From Zhaonella formicivorans (GTDB taxonomy: Bacteria; Bacillota; DUOV01; Zhaonellaceae): a stretch of DNA of 64,000 nt. Shown piece by piece: positions 52,574 to 61,410 of the stretch. The first letter of the stretch is position 1. Every line of letters starts with the position of its first letter. The notes under the pieces are model-generated. The model had not been told where the DNA came from. It saw only the letters and a list, made by a program, of their open reading frames with translations, and ran no database searches. The position numbers and the translations under genes were made by a program. The stretch lies in contig NZ_CP085524.1 of the NCBI RefSeq assembly GCF_004353525.1, forward strand, positions 1,646,142-1,710,141, read 5' to 3'.

Positions 52574-54466
52574 TTACTTGGCTAGCAGGCTGCCGGCATA
52601 CTTCAAGGCCTCAAAGGCACACACTTTACAGTAACCATAATTTTTCACCAGCCGGTCCAATACGTCCTCTATCCTGCTCAACTGCTGTGCATCAGGGTTC
52701 TGGCTTAATAAATTAAACCTGATGGTATTTTTTAAATCGGCAAACAGTTTCTTTTCTACAGCCTCTTTGAGTTTCCCGTGGGAATCATAGCCGAATTTCT
52801 TACCCTGCCTTGCCAGTGTGGAAAGCCTGATTAAAATTTCCTCCCGAAAGCTTTTTTTAGCATTTTCGCTGACGCCAATCTGCTCCTCAATACTTCGGAG
52901 CAGGTTTTCATCAGGTCCGTATTCTTCCCCGCTTACCGGGTCAACCACTTTTACTCCGTTGCAGTAAGCCTCAACATTGTCTAAATAACTGTCGAAAAGG
53001 TTTTGCGCTGCTTTTTCATAGGACGTGAGCAAGGCTTTTTGCATCTCCTTTTTGAGTACCTCATCATATTCTTTCTTAGCTACAGACAGCAAATTGAACA
53101 ATGTATTCTTCTCTTCTTTATTAAGGGCAGGATGCTTTTCCAAACCTTCCCTGATGCCCCGCAAAATATCCAGGGCGTTAATACATTTTTTTCCCTTGCT
53201 GATGAGGACACTGGAAATTCTGTTCATGATAAACCTGGGGTCAATGCCGCTCATGCCTTCACCCAACACTTCCTGCTGCAGTTCAACCACATCTTTATCC
53301 GTAAAACCTTCCACGTGTTCCCCATTATAGAGTTTCATTTTCTTAACCAAATCCATGCCCTGCTTTTTAGACTCTTTAAGCCTCGATAAGACAGAAAAAA
53401 CGCCCGCAACCCATAAACTATAGGGTGCAAGATGCGTATCCAGCTCACTTTGCTTGATTAACTTTTCATAGATTTTAACTTCGGCGCTCACCTGCAAGTT
53501 GTATGGCACAGGCACAACCATAATCCGCGAGCGCAATGCTTCATTTTTCGGGTTAGCTATAAAGGAGCGAAATTCACTTTCGTTGGTATGGGCCACCACT
53601 ACCTCATCAGCGGAAATCAGGGCAAAACGGCCTGCCTTGAAATTGCCTTCCTGAGACAGGCTCAATAAATGATAGAGAAATTTCTCATCGCACTTTAGCA
53701 TTTCCTGGAATTCCATAATACCGCGGTTAGCTTTGTTCAACTCCCCGTCAAAACGGTAAGCCCTGGGGTCAGATTCAGAGCCGTATTCGCCGATGGTGGC
53801 AAAATCGATGCTGCCTGTCAGTTCCGATATATCCTGGGACTTGGGGTCCGACGGACTGAAAGTGCCTATTCCCACCCGTTTTTCTTCGGAAATGATAACC
53901 CGTTCCACCATCACCTCCTCAATCCGCCCGCCATACCTTTCCTGCAGCATCAGCTGACAAGAAGGACAAAGGTTTCCTTCTATATAAACCCCCAGTTCTT
54001 TTTCCAATTCAGGCCGCAGCGCTTTCGGGATAAGGTGCAGCGGTTCCTCATGCATGGGGCAATCTTTGATGGCGTAAATTGCACCTTCTGCTGTCCTGGA
54101 GTATGCCTCCAGACCCCTCTTCAATAAAGACACAATGGTGGACTTTCCCCCGCTCACCGGGCCCATTAAAAGCAAAATCCTTTTGCGCACATCCAAACGC
54201 CTGGCTGCAGAATGAAAATATTCCTCCACCAGGGTTTCCAGGGTTTTATCCAAGCCAAAAAGTTCACCGGCAAAAAAATTATATTTTTTAACCCCATTCT
54301 CCTCACAGATACCGGCCGCTTTAATCATATCGTAAATCCTGGCGTGGGAAAGCCGGGCTATCTTGGGATTCTCTTCCACCAGCTGTAAATAATCTAAAAA
54401 GGTACCTTCCCAAGCCAGTTCCTTTTCCTGGCGTCTATACTCCTCCAAACGTTTGAGTATATCCAT
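52574..54466 (-). CDS. prkA: PrkA-type serine protein kinase/AAA+ protein
   Basis: This 630-residue PrkA has a P-loop GPVSGGKSTIVSLLKRGLE near residue 103, an AAA+ core with DEVVVAHTNESEF and the kinase-like C-terminal region. Length and order (prkA then yhbH) match the conserved pair. In Bacillus PrkA is made in sporulation and affects sigma-K-dependent genes. GGGAGGG lies 5 bases before the ATG. Confidence 0.95.
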   Translation of the reverse strand: MDILKRLEEYRRQEKELAWEGTFLDYLQLVEENPKIARLSHARIYDMIKAAGICEENGVKKYNFFAGELFGLDKTLETLVEEYFHSAARRLDVRKRILLLMGPVSGGKSTIVSLLKRGLEAYSRTAEGAIYAIKDCPMHEEPLHLIPKALRPELEKELGVYIEGNLCPSCQLMLQERYGGRIEEVMVERVIISEEKRVGIGTFSPSDPKSQDISELTGSIDFATIGEYGSESDPRAYRFDGELNKANRGIMEFQEMLKCDEKFLYHLLSLSQEGNFKAGRFALISADEVVVAHTNESEFRSFIANPKNEALRSRIMVVPVPYNLQVSAEVKIYEKLIKQSELDTHLAPYSLWVAGVFSVLSRLKESKKQGMDLVKKMKLYNGEHVEGFTDKDVVELQQEVLGEGMSGIDPRFIMNRISSVLISKGKKCINALDILRGIREGLEKHPALNKEEKNTLFNLLSVAKKEYDEVLKKEMQKALLTSYEKAAQNLFDSYLDNVEAYCNGVKVVDPVSGEEYGPDENLLRSIEEQIGVSENAKKSFREEILIRLSTLARQGKKFGYDSHGKLKEAVEKKLFADLKNTIRFNLLSQNPDAQQLSRIEDVLDRLVKNYGYCKVCAFEALKYAGSLLAK

Positions 54467-54731
54467 CGGCCATCCCTCCCAAAGGCAGTTGCTTGCCGCA
54501 AAGCCCAGTATAAAGTCCAGTATTATGTATATGTATTCTGCAAGGGATTCAGAATTTAGGATCTAAGACCTGAAAAGCACTTTTGCGGTCTCCCCCAAAC
54601 GCTATGAGTTTATGCTCTGCTCTTTCTCCCGGTATAGAAAATTATTGCAAAATTTTTATACTGCCAGAAGGAAATTTTTAGATGATAGCGAAGAAGTGTG
54701 TAGGCTATAAGGCTATATTTTTTATCAGGAT

Positions 54732-54749
54732 TTGTGACAAATATCACAA
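54732..54749 (+). promoter_or_regulatory. Perfect CRP/FNR-type palindrome upstream of the decahaem cytochrome
   Basis: TTGTGA-CAAATA-TCACAA is a perfect 6-6-6 palindrome of the CRP/FNR superfamily type, about 72 bp before the first likely ATG of the cytochrome gene. The region 54467-54820 is otherwise non-coding. An imperfect version occurs at 46322. Control by an oxygen-, CO- or cAMP-type family member is inferred, not shown. Confidence 0.65.
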
Positions 54750-54820
54750 TGTTTATCCAAATTAACCTGATTTATGACAGCTTTGCTTGCTATTTTAAAC
54801 CGAAAGGAGGTGTAAAAAAT

Positions 54821-56950
54821 ATGAAGATAAAAGGCAAGCATCTCAATACCAAAAAGGAGGAAAAAACAATGACAAGAAAATCCATAATCTTGACAGCATG
54901 TTTATTATTTGCCGCTGTCTGTGCCTTAGCGTTGGTAAATGTATACGAAGCTGATGCAAAAGCCAGCTTTGGTGGCAACTGTTTTGCTTCCGGCTGTCAT
55001 AAGGCAGGAGTTGCACCAACTAAAGATTCTGTGCAAGCAGCCAAACCAGCGCAACCTGCGGCGCCGGCAAAAAGCAGCACACCGGCAAAAAGCAGTGCTC
55101 CTGCAAAACCCTCAGCTACTAAGCCTGCTGCTGCCCAACTGCCAGCCGCCAAAACAGCCACTTTAAAAATTAACGACAAAGCTGAAAAAGTTTTGATGGT
55201 TAACGGAACTACCCTGGTTCCTGTGGCCAAGATCTCAGAAATAGCTAAAGTTTCTCCTGTCTGGGATGGAACAAAGAAAACTATTACCATTAAGTCAGCA
55301 TCTACTACCATTGTTCTGACAGTAGGCAAAGATACAGCGGTTGTCAACGGGCAAGAAATAAAGCTTGAGGCCGCAGCCCGTGAAACTGCCGGCGTATCCT
55401 ACGCACCGTTGCGCTTTATTGCTGAAAAATTAGGACTTAAGGTGGACTTTGCCAACAACAGCATAAAGGTGTATAAACCCATCCCCACTCCTCAGGAGGC
55501 GTTAATCTCCAACAATTACGTGGGATCAGAAACTTGTGGCACCTGCCACCCCGATGCTTACAAAGAATGGAATAACAATCACGGCAACTTCGCCAAAGAT
55601 GTTTCTAAAGATCCTTCTGCCCTGAAAGGCAACTTTGAAGGTAACTACCCCAAAGCCATCGGTTTTGGCAAAAATGACATTCAATATGCCTTAAACACCC
55701 AAGAAGACGGGTTATTACACGGACAGGAATTAGTCGGCAAGAGGGGAACATTTGGCGTTCCGGCTGATGACTATCCGGTAATGTGGTCTACTTGGAATAT
55801 GAAAGATAAAGAATGGGAAACCGAGGTAGAGGCTTGGGGTGAAGGCACTCCGTGGTTATCCACCTGTGCCGGTTGCCATGTGACCAACATCCAGGTGCCC
55901 ACTGCAGGCAAGCCGGATACTCCCAAAGGATTCTTCGAACTGGGAATCGCTTGTGAAAACTGCCATGGCCCCGGAAAAGAACATGCTTCCAACCCGACTA
56001 AAGACAATATCATTGTAAGTTCAAATGCGGCTAACTGCGGCCAGTGCCATACAAGAGGTGCTTCAGCAGCTAAAAGGCCGGATGGTAAAACTTATGGCTA
56101 CCCATATAGTGAAGAAAAAGGCAACTATGAAGCAGGTATGGACCTGGCAGAATTTTATACCCATGTAAGCCTGGATGATGTAAAATCCTTCTGGCCAACA
56201 GGCCATGCCAGGAACTCCCACCATGTTCAATATCCGGAGTGGCTGGCTACAGATCATAGCAAAGCGTTGGAAGACTTAAAAACTAACGACCATGCCACCG
56301 ATGAATGCTTGGGATGTCACTCGGCTGATTATATCACCGCAAAAGAAGGCAATAAGCCTACTTTGCAAACAGCACAAGAGGGCCTGTCCTGTCAGGCTTG
56401 CCATGACTCCCATAACCCGACCCAATTCAGAACTGCCAAGGAAGAGTTGTGCGGCAGCTGCCATAACGCGGAAGGCGCCACTGTAGGCTCTGCAGTCCAT
56501 CACCCGCAAAAAGAATTAAATGAGGGGCTCATCGGTGTCGGAGTAGAGCTGAAGCCAAGCGTTATGGCAGAAGCCGGCGTCAACTGTATTGATTGCCATA
56601 TGCCCAAAACTACAGGACCCGACCCAAGCCATAACATGCATATAGTAACACCTAAAGTGGCCCAAGAATACGGCATGCCCAATGATTCCTGTATGGGTTG
56701 CCATCCGGGAGCTAAACCGGAATATATCCAAGCCCGCTTGGATAAGTGGCAGTCTGACGTTAAAGCCGAGCTTGAGGCAGTTGGGGCTCTAATCGAAGCA
56801 AAAGCTTCCTTTAAAGATAACCAGGCTTACAAAGAAGCTAAATTCAACTATGATATCGTGCTGCAAGACGGCAGCACCGGCGCACACAACTATGAGTTAG
56901 CCATGGATTTGCTCAAAGCGGCAAAAGAAAGATTAAACAGCTTAAAATAA
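54821..56950 (+). CDS. Decahaem cytochrome c with copper-amine-oxidase-like N-terminal domain
   Basis: About 709 residues. The signal peptide core is SIILTACLLFAAVCALALV. An unusual CX4CH site (CFASGCH) follows, then an Ala/Pro/Lys-rich linker, a beta-rich copper-amine-oxidase N1-like domain (MVNGTTLVPVAKIS...VSYAPLRFIAEKLGLKV) and a C-terminal half with nine CxxCH motifs (CGTCH, CAGCH, CENCH, CGQCH, CLGCH, CQACH, CGSCH, CIDCH, CMGCH). The architecture is typical of exported or cell-wall multihaem cytochromes of Peptococcaceae-type bacteria. Two in-frame ATGs have good ribosome sites: 54821 (AAAGGAGGTG) and 54869 (AAAGGAGG). The only plus-strand non-transposon gene of note, with its own terminator. 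Confidence 0.92.
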   Translation: MKIKGKHLNTKKEEKTMTRKSIILTACLLFAAVCALALVNVYEADAKASFGGNCFASGCHKAGVAPTKDSVQAAKPAQPAAPAKSSTPAKSSAPAKPSATKPAAAQLPAAKTATLKINDKAEKVLMVNGTTLVPVAKISEIAKVSPVWDGTKKTITIKSASTTIVLTVGKDTAVVNGQEIKLEAAARETAGVSYAPLRFIAEKLGLKVDFANNSIKVYKPIPTPQEALISNNYVGSETCGTCHPDAYKEWNNNHGNFAKDVSKDPSALKGNFEGNYPKAIGFGKNDIQYALNTQEDGLLHGQELVGKRGTFGVPADDYPVMWSTWNMKDKEWETEVEAWGEGTPWLSTCAGCHVTNIQVPTAGKPDTPKGFFELGIACENCHGPGKEHASNPTKDNIIVSSNAANCGQCHTRGASAAKRPDGKTYGYPYSEEKGNYEAGMDLAEFYTHVSLDDVKSFWPTGHARNSHHVQYPEWLATDHSKALEDLKTNDHATDECLGCHSADYITAKEGNKPTLQTAQEGLSCQACHDSHNPTQFRTAKEELCGSCHNAEGATVGSAVHHPQKELNEGLIGVGVELKPSVMAEAGVNCIDCHMPKTTGPDPSHNMHIVTPKVAQEYGMPNDSCMGCHPGAKPEYIQARLDKWQSDVKAELEAVGALIEAKASFKDNQAYKEAKFNYDIVLQDGSTGAHNYELAMDLLKAAKERLNSLK

Positions 56951-56980
56951 AGCTTTGAGTCAGAATACCCTGAATAGCAA

Positions 56981-57006
56981 CCGGGGCCCTAACTAAAGGG
57001 CCCCGG
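56981..57006 (+). terminator. Terminator after the decahaem cytochrome gene
   Basis: CCGGGGCCCT-AACTAA-AGGGCCCCGG is a 10-bp perfect GC-rich stem followed by TTGTTCTTTACTTT. It sits between convergent genes (cytochrome plus, bzaE minus) and may end transcription from both sides. Confidence 0.9.
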
Positions 57007-57025
57007 TTGTTCTTTACTTTATGAC

Positions 57026-58522
57026 TTAAAAATTTAGCACTTCAGCTGTTCTTTTTTTAGCTTCAACCAAAAAAGCATCTTTTTCCGGAAAGTCCTTCAC
57101 AACTTCCAGTGTACCTAAAATGTATTCAAACCAATCCACCAGCAGCCGGTTCATCTCTGCATATTTTTGGGGAGCATCTGCCGGTTCTGCCACCTTACCG
57201 CTCCAAATTTGCTCCATACGGGAGAAAATAAAGTTGGTAATCTCCCTCATGATAGAGGCAAAAACTGCCACCTGCGGATTGGAATAAGAGGTACTTGCCT
57301 CATAGCTTGAATAGGGCGAGATTTGCAAACGTCCCTCTTTTTGCAGCCTTTGATAAGCGCCGGTCCCCTGCAGGATGATCTGATGGTGGTAGAGCACATT
57401 AGCTGTGGTCTCAAGATTTTTTAGCAGGTTGTTTCTTTTAAGAAACTCAAAGTTTATCCGAATATCCTCCAAGGTAGAGTCCGGTTCAAACATAATAAAC
57501 CCTATATTGGGTTCTATGCTATATTTACGCAGGACCTTTAAAGCCATTTCATTCTGCGCCACTGTAGTCATTTTATTAAGACGCTTAAGGGATTCGTCCT
57601 TTCCGCTCTCGAGGCCGAGCAGGATATGGCTAAGTCCTGCATCAGCGAGTGCAGCGATAGTTTCATCGTGGATATCATTCACCCTGGCCTCGATGCCAAA
57701 GCGAATGTTGCGCGATTTTAGGAGCGCAGCTAATCTTTTTGCCCTCTCCTGTCCCCTTTGGCCGGGACCAAAAAAGTTGGGATCGGTAAAGTAAAAATAC
57801 CTCATCTTATGCTCTGCCATAATCTCATCTATCTCCGCCACAATATTCTCCGGACTGCGCGCCCGCCATTTGGAACCCCGGCCATAAAACGCATTTATAT
57901 AGCAAAAGGTACATGCTCCGTAGCAGCCCCGGCTGCCCAGAATATTTACCTCGCCAATACCCAGTGAAGCTTTTGTTCGGACAGGAAAAGGAAGGCTGTC
58001 CAGATCTTCAATAAGTTCCCTCCGGCTAAAGACTATTCTGCCCTGCCCCTCCCTGTATGCAATTCCCGTAACATGCTCTATGGAAACCTGGCAGCAAAGA
58101 GCTTGGACCAGTTCAGCAAAAGTCAGTTCCGGCTCTCCCAGGATAACGGCATCAATTGCCGGGCATGATTCTAAGATTTCTTCATAGGCGAAGGTAGGGT
58201 AAAAACCATAGCTTATTATATAGGAAGCAAGTCCTTCATTTTTAACCTTTTCCAGAAAACTGTAAAGTTTAAGGTCGTGCTTCCAGTGATAGACCAGGTG
58301 AACTCCCAGAATATCAGGCTGCAGTGCCCTGACCCGTTCCAGAATTTCTTCGTAGGAAAGCTTTTCCAAATAGCCTTCTACAATTTCCACTTGGTGTCCT
58401 TTACTCTTCAGCATACCTGCAGCATAACCGGTCAACAGGCATGCTGAAAGGGGAGCATTAGCTATGTCGTTACACCTTTCAGCGCTTATGCTCCGCGGAT
58501 GCTCCAGCAAAAGCACCTGCAT
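57026..58522 (-). CDS. bzaE: B12-binding radical SAM methyltransferase-like enzyme, BzaE type
   Basis: This 498-residue protein has an N-terminal B12-binding domain (LLTGYAAGMLKSKGHQVEIVEG, LQPDILGVHLVYHW) and a radical SAM core with CYGACTFC (near residue 201), plus a C-terminal extension. In anaerobic 5,6-dimethylbenzimidazole synthesis BzaE carries out the last methylation step. The gene order cobT-bzaC-bzaD-bzaE here matches the known operon, which is the main reason for the name. The ATG directly follows the bzaD stop. Confidence 0.8.
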   Translation of the reverse strand: MQVLLLEHPRSISAERCNDIANAPLSACLLTGYAAGMLKSKGHQVEIVEGYLEKLSYEEILERVRALQPDILGVHLVYHWKHDLKLYSFLEKVKNEGLASYIISYGFYPTFAYEEILESCPAIDAVILGEPELTFAELVQALCCQVSIEHVTGIAYREGQGRIVFSRRELIEDLDSLPFPVRTKASLGIGEVNILGSRGCYGACTFCYINAFYGRGSKWRARSPENIVAEIDEIMAEHKMRYFYFTDPNFFGPGQRGQERAKRLAALLKSRNIRFGIEARVNDIHDETIAALADAGLSHILLGLESGKDESLKRLNKMTTVAQNEMALKVLRKYSIEPNIGFIMFEPDSTLEDIRINFEFLKRNNLLKNLETTANVLYHHQIILQGTGAYQRLQKEGRLQISPYSSYEASTSYSNPQVAVFASIMREITNFIFSRMEQIWSGKVAEPADAPQKYAEMNRLLVDWFEYILGTLEVVKDFPEKDAFLVEAKKRTAEVLNF

Positions 58523-59851
58523 TTACTTCACCCCCTGCCACATAAACACGTTTTTGCACAGATGCAAAGTTTCCAAATGGTATCTCAAAGTCTCAAACGG
58601 TTTTGGATTATAATAGGTCGGATACAACAGGTCAGTCTCCGCACTTATTACCCCTTTTTCCCTGGCAATAGCTTCTATAGGTGTACCAGGCAAAATCCGG
58701 ATATTGTTCAGGATAACTGTTCCCAGGTTTCTCTTCCTGCTGTGCAGGTCATAAATCCGTTCCAGGAGCCTGATTCCTTTCTCGATGGTCTTTTCGTTCT
58801 CACCGGGCACATTGACCATAAAATGGTAGATACTGATTACATCGCTCTTGGCAGCAATTCTTGCAGCTTTTAAAATATCCTCTTCCGTAAGATTTTTACC
58901 CAGTATGTCCAGGGATTCCTGACAGAGACCGTCGGGAGAGAAAGAGAAACACTCGCAGCCTGCCTTTGCGAAGAGCGTTACGTTATCTTCATTTAAGTGG
59001 TCTTCGCGGAAAAAGCCACCCCACTTCACTTTTAACCTCCTGCGCAGTATTTCCTGGCAAATATCTTCCAGATATCCGTCAGGAATGTTCACTACCGGGT
59101 CATTAAAGTGAAATCTCTCAATACCATACTCCTTATGTAAAAACTCCATCTCGTCCACAACCCCCGCGGGTTGACGGCAGCGCAACCTCTTTCCCTGGAG
59201 GTTGGGATAGACACAATAGGAACACTGAAAAGGACATCCCCGTTTTGTCTCAATCCCTATTGCAGCAACATAGCTGTTAATCCCCAGGTAAGAGGATGGG
59301 TCCAGCAAATTTCTGGCAGGAGGGAGGTAATTGGTACTCAGGTCAAATTCTTGGGAGGGCGGCATAACTTTTACCCTATCACCGTCCCGCAGGCAAAGAC
59401 CTTTTAAAGCAGGGGGATTATCCAGTGAGGAGAGGAGGGCCGGGAAAGATATTTCGGCCTCCCCCACAATTCCATAGTCGATTTCCGGCAGAGCAAGCAT
59501 TAGCCGCTCCGGGAACAGGGAAAAACCAGTACCTCCTGCAATAATCCGGGTTTGGGGTAAAAGTTTAGCAATCATTCGCACCGCAACAAAAAATGGCGGA
59601 ATAAGAGAACTGGTCTTGTTGGCCAGAGGGTCAATATTGCGCAGGGATATGCCCACTACCTCCGGCCGGAAACTTAAAAGCTTCTCCTTCAGTGCTCCAA
59701 AGGGATCCGCGTTAAGATTCATGTCCAAAAGCTCTACCTCGTAGCCTCTACCCTGGATATGGGTGGCCAGAGAGACAATTCCGATAGGATATACCCTCTC
59801 GGAAGATGCTTCGTCCATTGAAAGCGCTTGCACTAACAGAACACGCATCAT
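58523..59851 (-). CDS. bzaD: B12-binding radical SAM methyltransferase-like enzyme, BzaD type
   Basis: This 442-residue protein has a B12-binding domain (YPIGIVSLATHIQGRGYEVELLD, near 20-45) and a radical SAM motif CPFQCSYC near residue 214. In the bza pathway BzaD C-methylates 5-methoxybenzimidazole. The start is taken at the ATG pair near 59851, preceded by TTGGAGTG; the frame also opens at a GTG overlapping the bzaC stop. Immediately followed by bzaE. Confidence 0.8.
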   Translation of the reverse strand: MMRVLLVQALSMDEASSERVYPIGIVSLATHIQGRGYEVELLDMNLNADPFGALKEKLLSFRPEVVGISLRNIDPLANKTSSLIPPFFVAVRMIAKLLPQTRIIAGGTGFSLFPERLMLALPEIDYGIVGEAEISFPALLSSLDNPPALKGLCLRDGDRVKVMPPSQEFDLSTNYLPPARNLLDPSSYLGINSYVAAIGIETKRGCPFQCSYCVYPNLQGKRLRCRQPAGVVDEMEFLHKEYGIERFHFNDPVVNIPDGYLEDICQEILRRRLKVKWGGFFREDHLNEDNVTLFAKAGCECFSFSPDGLCQESLDILGKNLTEEDILKAARIAAKSDVISIYHFMVNVPGENEKTIEKGIRLLERIYDLHSRKRNLGTVILNNIRILPGTPIEAIAREKGVISAETDLLYPTYYNPKPFETLRYHLETLHLCKNVFMWQGVK

Positions 59852-59853
59852 AA

Positions 59854-61410
59854 TCACTCCAATAGCAGCAGGCCAAAATATTTAATATAATCACCCTTAC
59901 TGGCCAATGTCCGCAAGTTTATGCCCGCACGCCTGACCGTTGCAAATACATCAATACCTGCCCCCTCCAGGGAAGGTCTGCCTTCCCTGGTCCTGCGGCA
60001 AACTCCTTCCGGGGAACAGGAATCGCAGAGGGCACAGGGACCTGCCCAATAAGCAAAAGCTTTATAAAAACCTGCCTTAAAAGCTTCTTTTTCCGCCTGC
60101 AACACACGATTTTGAAAACTCCTGGTGGGAGGTTCCCCTTCCAAGAGCAGCGCTTGGTTATAATCCTGCAGCATTTTTCTTGTTTTTTCAGGCGAAGGAC
60201 TGTTGGGCGGACAGTGGGGCTTCCCGAAGTATGCACACCCGAAGCGGCAGCGCAAAACGGTCCAATCAGCAACATGAATTTGCTCAACGGGAATAGGTAA
60301 TACCCTTTGAAATCCAAGAGCTTTAATCCTGGAAACCAGTCGGGATTTACAATCCAGAGCAAGGTTCTCCAATCTCTCGGCATTTTTGGCAGCTATAAGT
60401 ACAGCCGTATCCGTCTCCAAAGGAATAAGCTCAGAAACATAAAGGTTAAAACTATTGATTTGTTTCCTCAGCCACTCCTTCGCAAAAATTTTGCCATTGT
60501 AGGTATTGATCAACATATTCAGATCATAAAGGGCAGCTTTTTCCGGAAAATGTTCCACAAAGAAATCATGGACAAGCAAAAAACCTTCCGGCTTAAGACT
60601 TTGTATAGCGTTTTTTAAAATATGGGAGGCCTCTATCTCCGAATAGGCATGGACAATATTGGAAAGTATTATTAGATCAAACTCTCCCTTGCTAACAGGC
60701 CATGATTCCAAGATATTAGCCGGACAATAGGATACCCTATCCCCAAATCCCCGTTTCTGCACCAGCTGCCGGGTATAATCCAGAACTTCGGGAATATCCA
60801 TCAGGGTGGCTCTCATCCCGGGGAAATTTTCTAAAAACCCTGCTGCAATAGCGCCGGAACCTGCCCCTACATCCAGAACATTTCCTTCCAGCGCAAGGCC
60901 GGAAAAGATGGGGGTAATTTCCTTCACCTTGGTGTGTGCCACACAGTCCATTGCATTAATATACTTTCGAATACGAGCTGCTAAACTTTCGGCATTTTCC
61001 TCAACCGGAGCAAAATTCACCCTTCCACCGGCTTTAAGGCAGGCCTTCAGGTCCCGCCAGTATGAAGTCAGGTATTTGCGCCAAAGAATGGAATCCCCCT
61101 GGTAGTCTGCTCTCCCCTTGACCAGATAATCGGCAGAGATTTTTGTGTTGCTAAAAAAATCATCATGACAGGTCAAGAGCCCCAAGGCACAAAGCGTATG
61201 TAAGTAACGTTTCAGCGCCTGAAGATCACATTTTACTTCCCTGGCGATCTCGTCAATTTTCTTTCCGGCAGGTTCAAGAAGTGTAAAAATCTCCATTTCA
61301 ACTGCTGTAAAGAGCGCCTCCGAAAACCAGTAGCCGGTAGCCAGGTCCTCCAAGTATTGGGGACCCGCCTGTTGGGGGTCATATTTAAACATTCCTGGAT
61401 ACCCCGGCAT
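59854..61410 (-). CDS. bzaC: BzaC-type O-methyltransferase fused to a DUF2284-like metal-binding domain
   Basis: A 518-residue protein. The N-terminal dimerisation/winged-helix and SAM-dependent methyltransferase domain (residues 20-345) has VLDVGAGSGAIAAGF (near 178) and LILSNIVHAYSE. The C-terminal segment (350-518) is DUF2284-like with many cysteines (CRFGCAYFGKPHCPPNSPSP, CALCDSCSPEGVCRR), probably binding an FeS cluster. BzaC methylates 5-hydroxybenzimidazole to the methoxy form. Overlaps the end of cobT by 26 bp. The identity depends on the operon context; a different O-methyltransferase is the alternative. Confidence 0.75.
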   Translation of the reverse strand: MPGYPGMFKYDPQQAGPQYLEDLATGYWFSEALFTAVEMEIFTLLEPAGKKIDEIAREVKCDLQALKRYLHTLCALGLLTCHDDFFSNTKISADYLVKGRADYQGDSILWRKYLTSYWRDLKACLKAGGRVNFAPVEENAESLAARIRKYINAMDCVAHTKVKEITPIFSGLALEGNVLDVGAGSGAIAAGFLENFPGMRATLMDIPEVLDYTRQLVQKRGFGDRVSYCPANILESWPVSKGEFDLIILSNIVHAYSEIEASHILKNAIQSLKPEGFLLVHDFFVEHFPEKAALYDLNMLINTYNGKIFAKEWLRKQINSFNLYVSELIPLETDTAVLIAAKNAERLENLALDCKSRLVSRIKALGFQRVLPIPVEQIHVADWTVLRCRFGCAYFGKPHCPPNSPSPEKTRKMLQDYNQALLLEGEPPTRSFQNRVLQAEKEAFKAGFYKAFAYWAGPCALCDSCSPEGVCRRTREGRPSLEGAGIDVFATVRRAGINLRTLASKGDYIKYFGLLLLE

